Under the pieces are notes generated by a model that worked only from the letters and a program-made list of their open reading frames with translations, was not told the origin of the DNA and made no database searches. A program made the translations under genes and the position numbers. A DNA stretch of 64,000 bases from Yoonia sp. R2331 (GTDB taxonomy: Bacteria > Pseudomonadota > Alphaproteobacteria > Rhodobacterales > Rhodobacteraceae), in NCBI RefSeq assembly GCF_041103235.1, contig NZ_JBGCUN010000001.1, positions 1,798,001-1,862,000 on the forward strand, written 5' to 3'. Each line of letters starts with the position of its first letter. Position 1 is the first letter of the stretch. Positions 1 through 8,868 of the stretch are shown piece by piece.

Positions 1-222
1 CGACAGCGTCCGTGAGCGGTCGAAGAGCAGCACAAACTGCTCTTCCAGGTCATAAATGTCGCGCCCTGCCAGCTCCTCCACCAGCGGGCGCAACGCCCGA
101 CGCGCGGCAGCCGTCAATCGCCCGTCCGCGGCCAGAACGGCGCTGATCTCTGGCATCGCGAGCTGCAACTCGCGTGTCGGGTAACTCAGAAGAAGTGAGA
201 ATGCTTTGAGAGTACGGTCCAT
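1..222 (-). CDS. narJ: Nitrate reductase assembly chaperone NarJ (partial)
   Basis: The first 74 codons are visible; the rest lies beyond the window start. NarJ is a cytoplasmic dedicated chaperone that helps insert the Mo cofactor into NarG and dock NarGH on NarI. The N-terminus contains the family-typical stretch LLLSYPTRELQ followed by an alpha-helical segment with the pattern EEQFVLLFDR. The start ATG lies one base after the narH stop codon, so translation is probably coupled within the nar operon. narI is expected next but is not visible. Identity rests on both sequence and the canonical narG-narH-narJ order. Confidence 0.93.
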   Translation of the reverse strand, partial: MDRTLKAFSLLLSYPTRELQLAMPEISAVLAADGRLTAAARRALRPLVEELAGRDIYDLEEQFVLLFDRSRTLS

Positions 223-223
223 A

Positions 224-1747
224 TTACATTGCCTCCGTTGGCATTTTCAGGGGTTTCTTGGAGCCACCAAAGAGTGACCCCTTTGACGATCCGCCACCGC
301 ACCCATTGGTGTCTGTAAAGCCGCAACCGCCGCGCAGGTCATAAGCGTCCTCAACCTGCTCGCGGTGGGTCGTGGGGATCACGAAACGATCTTCGTAATC
401 CGCAAGGGCCATGATCTTGTACATATCTTCGATCACCCGCCCCGACAGGCCGACCCGTTCTGCGATCCCTTCATCAATCACGCCCTCGATGGATTTGGAG
501 CGCATGTAGGATCGCATCGCCAACATTCGTTCCAGCGCGGTCACAACCGGGGCCTCATCACCCGCAGTCAGCATATTGGCGAGGTATTTCACCGGGATGC
601 GCAGGTCTTTGACGTCTGGCATGCCTTCGCTGGTGCCAATTGCGCCCGCCTCGGCGGCGTTCTGGATCGGTGACAGCGGCGGGATGTACCAGACCATCGG
701 CAGCGTCCGGTATTCAGGATGCAGCGGAAAGGCGACCTTCCATTCCATCGCCATCTTCCAGATCGGGCTTTCCTGCGCGGCCTTGATCCAATCCTCGGGG
801 ATTCCATCCGCGCGGGCGGTCTCGATCACCGCAGGGTCGTTGGGGTCAAGAAAGACGCCAAGCTGCGCATCATAAAGATCGGTTTCCTCGGCCGTGCCAG
901 CCGCCTCTTCGATTTTGTCGGCGTCATATAGTATCACACCCAGATACCGAATGCGCCCGACGCATGTTTCGGAACAGACCGTTGGGTTGCCGCTTTCAAT
1001 CCGGGGGTAGCACAGGGTGCATTTCTCGGATTTACCGCTTTCCCAATTGTAATAGATCTTCTTGTACGGACAGCCAGAGACACACATCCGCCAGCCGCGA
1101 CATTTGTCCTGATCAATCAGAACAATGCCGTCCTCTTCGCGCTTATAGATCGCACCCGATGGGCAGGACGATGCGCAGGCCGGGTTCAGGCAATGCTCGC
1201 ACAACCGCGGCAGATACATCATGAATGTGTTTTCGTATTCGCCGTAGATCTCCTTCTGGATGCCTTCGAAATTGTAATCTTCGGATCGTTTCGAAAATTC
1301 ACCGCCCAGAATTTCATCCCAGTTTGGACCTTTCTCAATCTTTTCAATTCGTTCGCCGGTGATCTTCGAGCGTGGGCGCGCGGTCGGAAACGCCTGCATC
1401 TCGGGCGCGGATTTCAGGTGGTCATAGTCAAAATAGAACGGCTCATAATAATCGTCGATTTCGGGCATGTTGGGGTTGGCAAAGATATTGGACAGGATCC
1501 GCCACTTGCCGCCCTGTTTGGGCTGCAACTTGCCGGATTTTGTTCGTTCCCACCCGCCTTTCCAACGGGCCTGATTTTCCCAATCCGTCGGGTATCCGGT
1601 GCCGGGTTTGGTTTCCACGTTGTTGAACCAGGCGTATTCAACACCGTCCCGGCTGGTCCAGACGTTCTTGCAGGTGACGGAACAGGTGTGACACCCGATA
1701 CATTTATCCAGGTTCAGCACCATGCCGATTTGTGCGCGGATTCTCAT
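224..1747 (-). CDS. narH: Respiratory nitrate reductase, beta subunit NarH
   Basis: Electron-transfer subunit of the cytoplasm-facing, membrane-bound nitrate reductase, relaying electrons from NarI haem to NarG. 507 residues, close to the usual 510 or so. Cysteine clusters for three [4Fe-4S] and one [3Fe-4S] centres are visible: CIGCHTCSVTC near residue 16, CEHCLNPACASSC near 184, then CRGWRMCVSGC, where a Trp replaces one Cys as expected for the [3Fe-4S] centre, and CTLCYPRIESG further on. The C-terminus is glycine/cysteine-rich (GGCGFTDTNGCGGG). The start overlaps the narG stop by four bases, indicating translational coupling. Confidence 0.98.
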   Translation of the reverse strand: MRIRAQIGMVLNLDKCIGCHTCSVTCKNVWTSRDGVEYAWFNNVETKPGTGYPTDWENQARWKGGWERTKSGKLQPKQGGKWRILSNIFANPNMPEIDDYYEPFYFDYDHLKSAPEMQAFPTARPRSKITGERIEKIEKGPNWDEILGGEFSKRSEDYNFEGIQKEIYGEYENTFMMYLPRLCEHCLNPACASSCPSGAIYKREEDGIVLIDQDKCRGWRMCVSGCPYKKIYYNWESGKSEKCTLCYPRIESGNPTVCSETCVGRIRYLGVILYDADKIEEAAGTAEETDLYDAQLGVFLDPNDPAVIETARADGIPEDWIKAAQESPIWKMAMEWKVAFPLHPEYRTLPMVWYIPPLSPIQNAAEAGAIGTSEGMPDVKDLRIPVKYLANMLTAGDEAPVVTALERMLAMRSYMRSKSIEGVIDEGIAERVGLSGRVIEDMYKIMALADYEDRFVIPTTHREQVEDAYDLRGGCGFTDTNGCGGGSSKGSLFGGSKKPLKMPTEAM

Positions 1748-4700
1748 TGTGCGGCCTCCTTTGCGGTCGCTTCATGATCGAGCCAATCGACCTTTTTCAT
1801 CTTGCGGACGACGACGAATTCATCGCGGTTTGATCCCACGGTGCCGTAGTAGTTGAAGCCATAGGATTGCTGAGCGTAGCCGCCGATCATATGGGTGGGT
1901 TTCAGGATCGCGCGGGTCACCGAATTGTGGATACCGCCGCGATGGCCGGTCTTCTCCGACCCCGGCGTATTCACGATCTTTTCCTGCGCGTGATACATGA
2001 AGGTCGTGCCTTCCTTGATCCGCTGGGACACCACCGCCCGGGCCGTCAGCGCCCCGTTGGTGTTATAAAGTTCGACCCAGTCGTTATCGACAATCCCGGC
2101 CTTGGCCGCGTCAACCTCTGACACCCAGATGACCGGACCGCCGCGGTTGAGCGTCAGCATCAACAGGTTGTCGGAATAGGTCGAATGGATGCCCCATTTC
2201 TGGTGGGGCGTGATAAAGTTCAGCACGAGGTTATCGCCATCGTCCTGTACGTCCTTGGTGATCGTCTTAAGGTCTACCGGCGGGCGGTAGGACATAAAGC
2301 CCTCTCCAAAGGCCAGCATCCACAGGTGATCCTGATACAATTGTTGTCGCCCCGTCAGCGTGCGCCAGGGGATCAACTCATGCACATTGGTATAGCCCGC
2401 GTTATAGCTCACCTTTTCGCTTTCAATCCCCGACCATGTGGGGGACGAGATGATCTTGCGCGGTTGCGCCGCGATGTCGTGAAAGCGGATCTTCTGGTGG
2501 TGCTCGCCTTCGGCCAGATGCGCATGTTCGCGCCCCGTGGCCTTGCTCAGCGCTTCCCAGGCCTTCACGGCGACATTGCCGTTGGTTTCCGGCGCCAGCA
2601 TCAGGATGACTTCGCAGGCATCAATCGCACTTTCGATCTTGGGCCTGCCAGCTGCTGCCCCATCGAGTTGCACACCGTTAAGCGCCGACAGGTTTTCGAT
2701 CTCTTCCTGCGTGTTCCAGGTAATGCCCTTGCCGCCATTGCCCAGCTTGTCGAGTGCCGGACCAAGGGCGGTGAAACGGTCATAGATCGCGGTATAATCC
2801 CGCTCGACCACGACATAGGCAGGCGCCGTTTTGCCGGGGATCAGGTCACATTCGCCCTTTTTCCAATCCTTTACCTGATCCTGTGCAATCTCTGCCGGGG
2901 TGTCGTGCAGGATTGGCAGTGCGACAATGTCGGTTTCCTTTTCCAGATAGCCCGGTGTGATCTCTTGGAACTTTTTGGCGATGGATTTGAAGATCTCCCA
3001 ATCCGATTTGCTTTCATAGGCCGGATCCACAGCCGCCTGCAGCGGGTGGATGAACGGGTGCATATCGGACGTGTTCATGTCGTCCTTTTCGTACCAACTG
3101 GCGGTTGGCAGAACGATGTCGGAATAGACCGCTGTGGTGGACATCCGAAAGTCGATGGTCACAAGCAGGTCAAGCTTGCCGCGCGGTGCGTCATCGTGCC
3201 ACTTGGCCTCCTTGGGCAATTGGCCGCCGTCTTCACCCAAATCCTTGCCCATCACACCGTGATCGGTGCCCAGCAGGTGCTTGAGGAAGTATTCATGCCC
3301 TTTCCCGGATGATCCCAACAGATTCGAGCGCCAGACAAACAGGTTACGCGGCCAGTTGGCCGGGTTGTCCGGGTCTTCACAGGACATTTCCAGATCGCCC
3401 GATTTCAGGTTCTCGGCCACATATGCCGGGACCTCCTTGCCAGCGGCCTTTGCCGCCTTGGCGACCTCCAGCGGGTTGGTCTTCAGCTGCGGTGCCGATG
3501 GCAACCAACCCATTCGCTCTGCACGAATGTTGTAGTCTATCAGGCTGATATCCCAATCGCCTTCTGGCGCTGTCGGCGACAGAATTTCGTCGGCCTTCAG
3601 GGTCTCATACCGCCACTGATCGGTGTGCGCGTACCAAGCAGAGGTTGAATTCATGTGCCGTGGCGGCCGGTTCCAATCCAGCGCAAAGGCCAGCGGTTGC
3701 CAGCCGGTTTGCGGGCGCAGCTTTTCCTGCCCTACATAATGCGCCCAACCACCGCCGGATTGCCCGACACAACCACACATGACCAACATGTTGATGACCC
3801 CGCGATAGTTCATGTCCATATGGAACCAGTGGTTCATCGCAGCCCCGATGATGATCATCGATTTGCCTTGGGTCTTTTCGGCGTTGTCAGCGAATTCTCG
3901 GGCCACATGCGCGATCTTGTCGGCGGGCACGCCGGTGATCTTTTCAGCCCAAGCAGGCGTGCCGGGCATCTCATCGGCATAATTGGACGTAACCCAATCG
4001 CCGCCCAACCCGCGATCCAGCCCGTAGTTGGCACAGAACAGGTCAAAGACGGTGGCAACATGGATTGCGCCGTCCTTTGTCTTGATCTTCTTAACGGGAA
4101 TGTTGCGGGTCAAAACGTCGGGGTGATCCGCATCCGTCTTGAATTGGCCATAGGCCTCGCCACCAAAATAAGGGAAGTCGACACCGACGACATCGTCATG
4201 ATCCTCTTCCAGAACAAAGCTCATTTTTAGCCGTGTGTTCGTGGCGTTGGCCTTCTCTTCAAGGTTCCATTCACCGTCCTCGCCCCAGCGATAGCCAACC
4301 GACCCGTTCGGCGCGACAAGGCCGTCCGACTTTTCATCATAGGCGACCGTCTTCCATTCCGGGTTGTTATCCTCACCCAGTTTCCCGTCCAGATCATCGG
4401 CCCGCAGGAAACGGCCCGGCACCAGTTTGCCGTTTTGTTTCTCCAGCTTTACCAGCATGGGGAAATCTGAATACTTGCGGGTGTAATCCTCGAAATACTC
4501 GGCCTGCCGATCCAGATGGAACTCCCGCAGGATCACATGCCCAAAGGCCATGGCCAGTGCTGCATCCGTGCCCTGCTTGGCGTTCAACCAAAAATCACCG
4601 AACTTCGCAGCCTCGGAATAGTCCGGGCAGATCACTGCGGACTTGGTGCCCTTATAACGCGCCTCGGTATAGAAATGCGCATCGGGCGTCCGCGTCTGCG

Positions 4701-5472
4701 GCACGTTCGACCCCCACAGCAGCAGATAGCCGGAATTATACCAGTCCGCACTTTCTGGCACGTCGGTCTGCTCGCCCCATGTCATCGGGGAAGCAGGCGG
4801 CAAGTCGCAATACCAGTCGTAGAACGACATGCAGACACCGCCCATCAGTGACAGATAGCGCGAGCCTGCCGCGTAAGAGACCATCGACATCGCAGGGATC
4901 GGCGAAAAGCCAAAGACCCGGTCAGGTCCATAGGTCTTGGCGGTATAGGCGTTGGCCGCAGCGGTGATCTCGGTCGCCTCATTCCATGTGGCGCGCACGA
5001 ATCCGCCCTTGCCGCGTGTTTCGACGTAGGACGCACGCAGGATCGGATCAGCCTGCAGTTTCGTCCAGGCCTCAATCGGTTCCATCGTCTCGCGCATCTT
5101 GCGCCAGACTTTCATCAACTGCCCCCGGACAAGCGGGTTTTTGACGCGGTTGGCAGAATAGAGATACCAGCTATAGCTTGCCCCACGGGCACAACCGCGC
5201 GGTTCGTGATTGGGCAGATCAGCGCGGGTCCGCGGATAGTCCGTCTGCTGGGTTTCCCAGGTCACGATCCCTGACTTGACGTAGATCTTCCAGCTACAAG
5301 AGCCTGTGCAATTCACCCCGTGGGTCGAGCGCACGACTTTGTCGTGCCGCCAGCGGTTGCGGTAGGTATCCTCCCAATCGCGGCTTTCACGGGTCGTCTT
5401 TCCGAAACCGTCCGAGAACGTCTCAAGGGTGTTCGATTCCAGAAAGTTGAGTTTATCGAGCAGGTGGCTCAT
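1744..5472 (-). CDS. narG: Respiratory nitrate reductase, alpha subunit NarG
   Basis: Catalytic Mo-bis-MGD subunit that reduces nitrate to nitrite with quinol-derived electrons on the cytoplasmic face. 1242 residues, full length for the family. The N-terminus has the diagnostic HGVNCTGSCSWKIYVKSG motif (His plus three Cys for the FS0 [4Fe-4S] cluster), followed by NHEPRGCARGASYSWYLYS. The region YCDLPPASPMTWGEQTDVP matches the segment carrying the Asp that ligates molybdenum. There is no Tat-type N-terminus, which separates it from periplasmic Nap. It is preceded by two nitrate transporters and followed by narH and narJ. Confidence 0.98.
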   Translation of the reverse strand: MSHLLDKLNFLESNTLETFSDGFGKTTRESRDWEDTYRNRWRHDKVVRSTHGVNCTGSCSWKIYVKSGIVTWETQQTDYPRTRADLPNHEPRGCARGASYSWYLYSANRVKNPLVRGQLMKVWRKMRETMEPIEAWTKLQADPILRASYVETRGKGGFVRATWNEATEITAAANAYTAKTYGPDRVFGFSPIPAMSMVSYAAGSRYLSLMGGVCMSFYDWYCDLPPASPMTWGEQTDVPESADWYNSGYLLLWGSNVPQTRTPDAHFYTEARYKGTKSAVICPDYSEAAKFGDFWLNAKQGTDAALAMAFGHVILREFHLDRQAEYFEDYTRKYSDFPMLVKLEKQNGKLVPGRFLRADDLDGKLGEDNNPEWKTVAYDEKSDGLVAPNGSVGYRWGEDGEWNLEEKANATNTRLKMSFVLEEDHDDVVGVDFPYFGGEAYGQFKTDADHPDVLTRNIPVKKIKTKDGAIHVATVFDLFCANYGLDRGLGGDWVTSNYADEMPGTPAWAEKITGVPADKIAHVAREFADNAEKTQGKSMIIIGAAMNHWFHMDMNYRGVINMLVMCGCVGQSGGGWAHYVGQEKLRPQTGWQPLAFALDWNRPPRHMNSTSAWYAHTDQWRYETLKADEILSPTAPEGDWDISLIDYNIRAERMGWLPSAPQLKTNPLEVAKAAKAAGKEVPAYVAENLKSGDLEMSCEDPDNPANWPRNLFVWRSNLLGSSGKGHEYFLKHLLGTDHGVMGKDLGEDGGQLPKEAKWHDDAPRGKLDLLVTIDFRMSTTAVYSDIVLPTASWYEKDDMNTSDMHPFIHPLQAAVDPAYESKSDWEIFKSIAKKFQEITPGYLEKETDIVALPILHDTPAEIAQDQVKDWKKGECDLIPGKTAPAYVVVERDYTAIYDRFTALGPALDKLGNGGKGITWNTQEEIENLSALNGVQLDGAAAGRPKIESAIDACEVILMLAPETNGNVAVKAWEALSKATGREHAHLAEGEHHQKIRFHDIAAQPRKIISSPTWSGIESEKVSYNAGYTNVHELIPWRTLTGRQQLYQDHLWMLAFGEGFMSYRPPVDLKTITKDVQDDGDNLVLNFITPHQKWGIHSTYSDNLLMLTLNRGGPVIWVSEVDAAKAGIVDNDWVELYNTNGALTARAVVSQRIKEGTTFMYHAQEKIVNTPGSEKTGHRGGIHNSVTRAILKPTHMIGGYAQQSYGFNYYGTVGSNRDEFVVVRKMKKVDWLDHEATAKEAAQ

Positions 5473-5535
5473 GTCTTTTCTCCTGTCAGGGTGGTCCTGC
5501 CCCGGCGCAACCGCCAGGGCAGGCAGGCGTCCGGT

Positions 5536-7152
5536 TTATGGGTTCTGCACGTAGGCGTTGGGCCGCAGGTAGAACCACCAGTTGATCGCGATGCAGACGG
5601 CGTAAAAGACCGCAAAGCCATAAAGCGCGTATTCAGGGTGTCCCGCGCCCAGCTGTTCGCCGAACACTTTGGGGATGATGAATGCGCCGTAAGCCGCCAC
5701 AGCCGCCGTCCATCCCAACGCGGGGCCAGCCTGCTCTTTGTCAAAGACCACAGCGATGGTGCGGAAGGTCGATCCATTGCCGATGCCGGTGGCTGCAAAC
5801 AGGATCAGGAACAGGCCAAGGAATGGGTAGAAAAACTGCTCCGGCGTGGCCGAGTTGTAGGCCGCCTGAATGAAGTAGGCGACACCCAGCGCAGATGCGA
5901 CCATGACGACAGAGATAATCTGCGTCACCTTTGCGCCCCCGGCCTTGTCAGCCCACATCCCGCCCAAGGGACGGATCAGCGCACCAATGAATGGGCCCAT
6001 CCAAGCGAACATCAAGGCAGACGGGCCGTTGGGGTTGACCATGTCGTGGGTCATTACACCGTCGACTTCCACGTGGCTAAAGCCAAAGACCACCTTGATG
6101 GTCAGCGCCAGCGCGGCGGAATAGCCGATGAACGATCCAAAGGTCATGGTGTAGATCACCGTCATCGCCCAAGTGTGCTTGTTGCCAAATATCTTGTACT
6201 GACGGCTTAGGTTCTGGCCGACAGCTCCGGGGATTAGTTTCAGGCCCAGCACGGTCAGTGCGATCACGATGGGCAGCACGATCCACTTCGACAGGCCAAT
6301 GCCGGATGTCGGCAGGCCGCCCTCGACCGATGGCAGCATCAACCATGCACCAAAGGCGGCTGTGGCAAAACCGATCGCCAACATCCCCAGAATGATCGCA
6401 AAGCTGCCGGCTGGGTTCGGGATATCGGGCGAGACATGTTCATCGCGGATATTGTTCATCCCGAACCACCCGATCACGACCAGCGGGATCAGAAAGACCA
6501 ACCAGATCAAACCGGCGTTCTGAATGTAGGTCTCTGTCCCGGCAGGGATTTTGCCAATCAGCGTGCCGGATGTGTTCACCAGTGTCCGGCTTTCGCCGCC
6601 GAAGATGCCCATGGTCATCGCCAGCGGGATCAGGATCTGCATGGTCGTCACACCAAAATTGCCCAGACCTGCGTTCATGCCCAGCGCATAGCCCTGAATT
6701 TTCTTGGGATAGAAGAAGCTGATGTTGGACATCGAGGACGAAAAGTTTCCGCCACCGATACCCGACAGGAATGCCAGCATCTGGAAGTACCACAGCGGCG
6801 TATCAGGGTCTTGCAATGCCATGCCTGCGCCGGCGGCCGGGATCATCAGCAGCGCCGTGGTGAAGACGATTGTGTTTCGTCCGCCCGCAAGGCGGATGAA
6901 GAAGGTCGACGGAATGCGCAGCGTCGCACCGGTCAGACCGGCAATGGCACCCAGCGTAAAGAGCTCGGATTTCGCAAATCCAAAATCAAGGTTCACCATC
7001 TGAACGGTGATGATGCCCCAGTAAAGCCAGACCGCAAAGCCACACAAAAGCGAGGGGATCGAAATCCATAGGTTGCGCGTGGCAATCGCCTTGCCGGTGG
7101 AGGACCAGTAGCTTCCGTCCTCAATGTTCCAGTTTCTCAGATCTTGTCCCAC
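5536..7152 (-). CDS. narK: Nitrate/nitrite transporter, NarK2 type
   Basis: Major facilitator superfamily permease of the NarK/NasA branch, 538 residues with about 12 hydrophobic helices. Nitrate-signature glycine-rich segments are visible: AGLGNFGVTTMQILIP around residue 160 and AAVAAYGAFIIPKVFG near 485. The N-terminus (WNIEDGSYWSSTGKAIATRNL) resembles NarK2-type carriers, which exchange nitrate for nitrite. It lies 63 bases before narG and after a second NarK. In Paracoccus these two modules are fused in one polypeptide; here they are two genes. The K1/K2 assignment is inference from sequence style and order, not a tree. Confidence 0.93.
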   Translation of the reverse strand: MGQDLRNWNIEDGSYWSSTGKAIATRNLWISIPSLLCGFAVWLYWGIITVQMVNLDFGFAKSELFTLGAIAGLTGATLRIPSTFFIRLAGGRNTIVFTTALLMIPAAGAGMALQDPDTPLWYFQMLAFLSGIGGGNFSSSMSNISFFYPKKIQGYALGMNAGLGNFGVTTMQILIPLAMTMGIFGGESRTLVNTSGTLIGKIPAGTETYIQNAGLIWLVFLIPLVVIGWFGMNNIRDEHVSPDIPNPAGSFAIILGMLAIGFATAAFGAWLMLPSVEGGLPTSGIGLSKWIVLPIVIALTVLGLKLIPGAVGQNLSRQYKIFGNKHTWAMTVIYTMTFGSFIGYSAALALTIKVVFGFSHVEVDGVMTHDMVNPNGPSALMFAWMGPFIGALIRPLGGMWADKAGGAKVTQIISVVMVASALGVAYFIQAAYNSATPEQFFYPFLGLFLILFAATGIGNGSTFRTIAVVFDKEQAGPALGWTAAVAAYGAFIIPKVFGEQLGAGHPEYALYGFAVFYAVCIAINWWFYLRPNAYVQNP

Positions 7153-7211
7153 TTGATTTCTCCAAGTTGAGGGGTGGGACGGGCCAGCGTCTGGCCCGCC
7201 TTATTCAGTGC

Positions 7212-8624
7212 TTATTCGGCGGGTTGTGTGCCTTCTTTCTTGGCAATCGCTGTCAGCCCTTCCTCAAGTGCGGCATTCGCCTTGAGTGCGCGCAACCGCA
7301 AAGTTTCGATATTGGCGGCGGCAAAGTTGGCGCGTTCTTCGTCTTCCTGCCGGGTCGAGAACCGGACAAAGAAGGCCAGAAAAGATGCACAGGTCACGAC
7401 GATGCCCAGGATGAAAAATGCCTCGGACCAGTCGATGACGTTCTTGAACAGGAAGCCCGCCAAAACCGCACCGGCGTTCCCGCCTGCACCGACCACCCCG
7501 GCAACCGCGCCCAGCGCCTTTTTGTTGATGAAAGGCACGACAGAATATGTGGCACCCTCGGCCATCTGCGTGAAAAGCGAGAACACGATCAGCGCAGGCA
7601 AGGCCAGAAACAGCACGTTCATCTGGCTGAACACCATCAAGGCGCAACCTTCAAAGAACAGGCAGATAAACAGCCAGAACGCGCGGCCCTTCAAACCCCA
7701 AAGCGATCCGAAGTTGTCCCCAAAAAGGCCGCCCAATGTACGGGCGAACAAGTTCATCAGACCAAATGACGCGGCCACAAAACCAGCGGTCACAAGGTTC
7801 AGATCAAAGTAGTCCATAAAGTAAAGGGCAGCGACGTTGTTCACCGTCAGCTCGATGCCGAAACACGCGCCATAGATCACGAACAACACCCAGACGCGGG
7901 GGTCTTTGAGGGCGTGCAGGTAGTTTCCGGTGACCTTCTTCTTCTCTTCCATTTTGCCCTGCGCCCGCAGGTCATCAAAATTTCCGTCCGGCGCATCCTG
8001 CGTCAGGAAGTAGTAGCCAATCCCCGTCAGGAAGATGATGACCCCCACCACAACCATGGACAAACGCCAGCCCACGGCCTCGGAAAAGCCAAACCCAAGC
8101 ACCATGACAGAGAACAAAAGCGGCATGACAAACTGCGTGACACCGCCACCAAGGTTGCCCCAGCCAGCGGATGTGGCGTTGGCCTGCCCCACCACGTTGG
8201 GGGCAAACATCACGGATGTGTGGTATTGGGTGATCACAAAGGCAGCACCGATGCCGCCGATCAAAACCCGAAAAAGCAGAAAGGTCTCAAAGCTCTGCGC
8301 CAGACCGATGCCCATCACAGGCAACGACCCGATCAGCAACAACCAGGTATAGGATTTCCGCGGCCCGATCCGATCACACAGCCAGCCAATGAACAGTCGG
8401 GCAAAAATCGTCATCGAGACCGAGCCGATAATCGCCCAGCCAATCTGGTTTGGCGTCAATCCCAGCTCATCGCGGACGACACTCATCAACGGCGCGATCC
8501 CGAACCACGCAAAGAAGCACGAAAAGAACGCAAACCACGTCATGTGGAAGGTCCTGATCTGCACCATCTTTACGTTAAAGAAATTCGACCACAGGGCGGT
8601 GGCCTTATTGTGTAGTTCCATCAT
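7212..8624 (-). CDS. narK: Nitrate transporter, NarK1 type; first gene of nar operon
   Basis: MFS nitrate transporter, about 470 residues and 12 helices, with both nitrate signatures: AGWGNLGGGVTQFVMP near residue 140 and GAGGNAGAVLAGFLF near 375. NarK1-type carriers are usually described as nitrate/proton symporters. I prefer the ATG at 8624 (or the adjacent one at 8621) to the upstream in-frame start at 8675, because a GGGGAC ribosome site lies directly before it and the upstream start would sit where transcription should begin. The frame starts with MMELHNKATALWSNF. A perfect Fnr box lies 87 bases upstream of the chosen start. Confidence 0.92.
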   Translation of the reverse strand: MMELHNKATALWSNFFNVKMVQIRTFHMTWFAFFSCFFAWFGIAPLMSVVRDELGLTPNQIGWAIIGSVSMTIFARLFIGWLCDRIGPRKSYTWLLLIGSLPVMGIGLAQSFETFLLFRVLIGGIGAAFVITQYHTSVMFAPNVVGQANATSAGWGNLGGGVTQFVMPLLFSVMVLGFGFSEAVGWRLSMVVVGVIIFLTGIGYYFLTQDAPDGNFDDLRAQGKMEEKKKVTGNYLHALKDPRVWVLFVIYGACFGIELTVNNVAALYFMDYFDLNLVTAGFVAASFGLMNLFARTLGGLFGDNFGSLWGLKGRAFWLFICLFFEGCALMVFSQMNVLFLALPALIVFSLFTQMAEGATYSVVPFINKKALGAVAGVVGAGGNAGAVLAGFLFKNVIDWSEAFFILGIVVTCASFLAFFVRFSTRQEDEERANFAAANIETLRLRALKANAALEEGLTAIAKKEGTQPAE

Positions 8625-8704
8625 CTGTCCCCTTTGGCTCCTGCGCTCAGCCAGAAGGGTGAGCGCCTTGCGCAAAGAGTGGTCAGATGGCGAAACGCCA
8701 TAGC

Positions 8705-8718
8705 TTGATTCAGATCAA
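8705..8718 (-). promoter_or_regulatory. Perfect Fnr-type box controlling narK1-narK2-narGHJ
   Basis: The sequence TTGATTCAGATCAA is an exact TTGAT-N4-ATCAA palindrome. Its centre is about 87 bases upstream of the narK1 start. If it acts as a class II site at -41.5, transcription would start near 8670 on the minus strand, leaving a leader of about 46 bases that contains a small hairpin region (ATGGCG/CGCCAT at 8687-8701) close to the core promoter. Fnr, NarR or another family member could bind. Confidence 0.85.
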
Positions 8719-8819
8719 GAAACGAAAATTTGTTGTTTGAAATAAATACCTTAACCACAAATCTCATGTCGCTCGATACGGTGGATCAAGGGATGTGGCG
8801 GCATAAGACAATTGCGCTC

Positions 8820-8833
8820 TTGATATTTATCAA
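8820..8833 (+). promoter_or_regulatory. Perfect Fnr-type box 1 upstream of narR
   Basis: TTGATATTTATCAA is an exact Fnr-family palindrome, centred 42 bases before the proposed TTG start of the regulator gene. It would fit a class II activator position only if transcription began almost at the start codon. It is paired with a second perfect box 22 bases downstream. Confidence 0.82.
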
Positions 8834-8841
8834 TTATACGA

Positions 8842-8855
8842 TTGATCGTTATCAA
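8842..8855 (+). promoter_or_regulatory. Perfect Fnr-type box 2 overlapping the narR leader
   Basis: TTGATCGTTATCAA is a second exact palindrome, 22 bases centre to centre from the first and so on roughly the same face of the helix. It ends two bases before the narR Shine-Dalgarno sequence. A protein bound here would probably block transcription entering narR, suggesting negative autoregulation (inference). Confidence 0.82.
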
Positions 8856-8868
8856 ACAGGAGCGTCCC

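Noticed and set aside
2185-3312. 375-codon frame antisense to narG
   Set aside because: Same effect; narG is unequivocal on the other strand.
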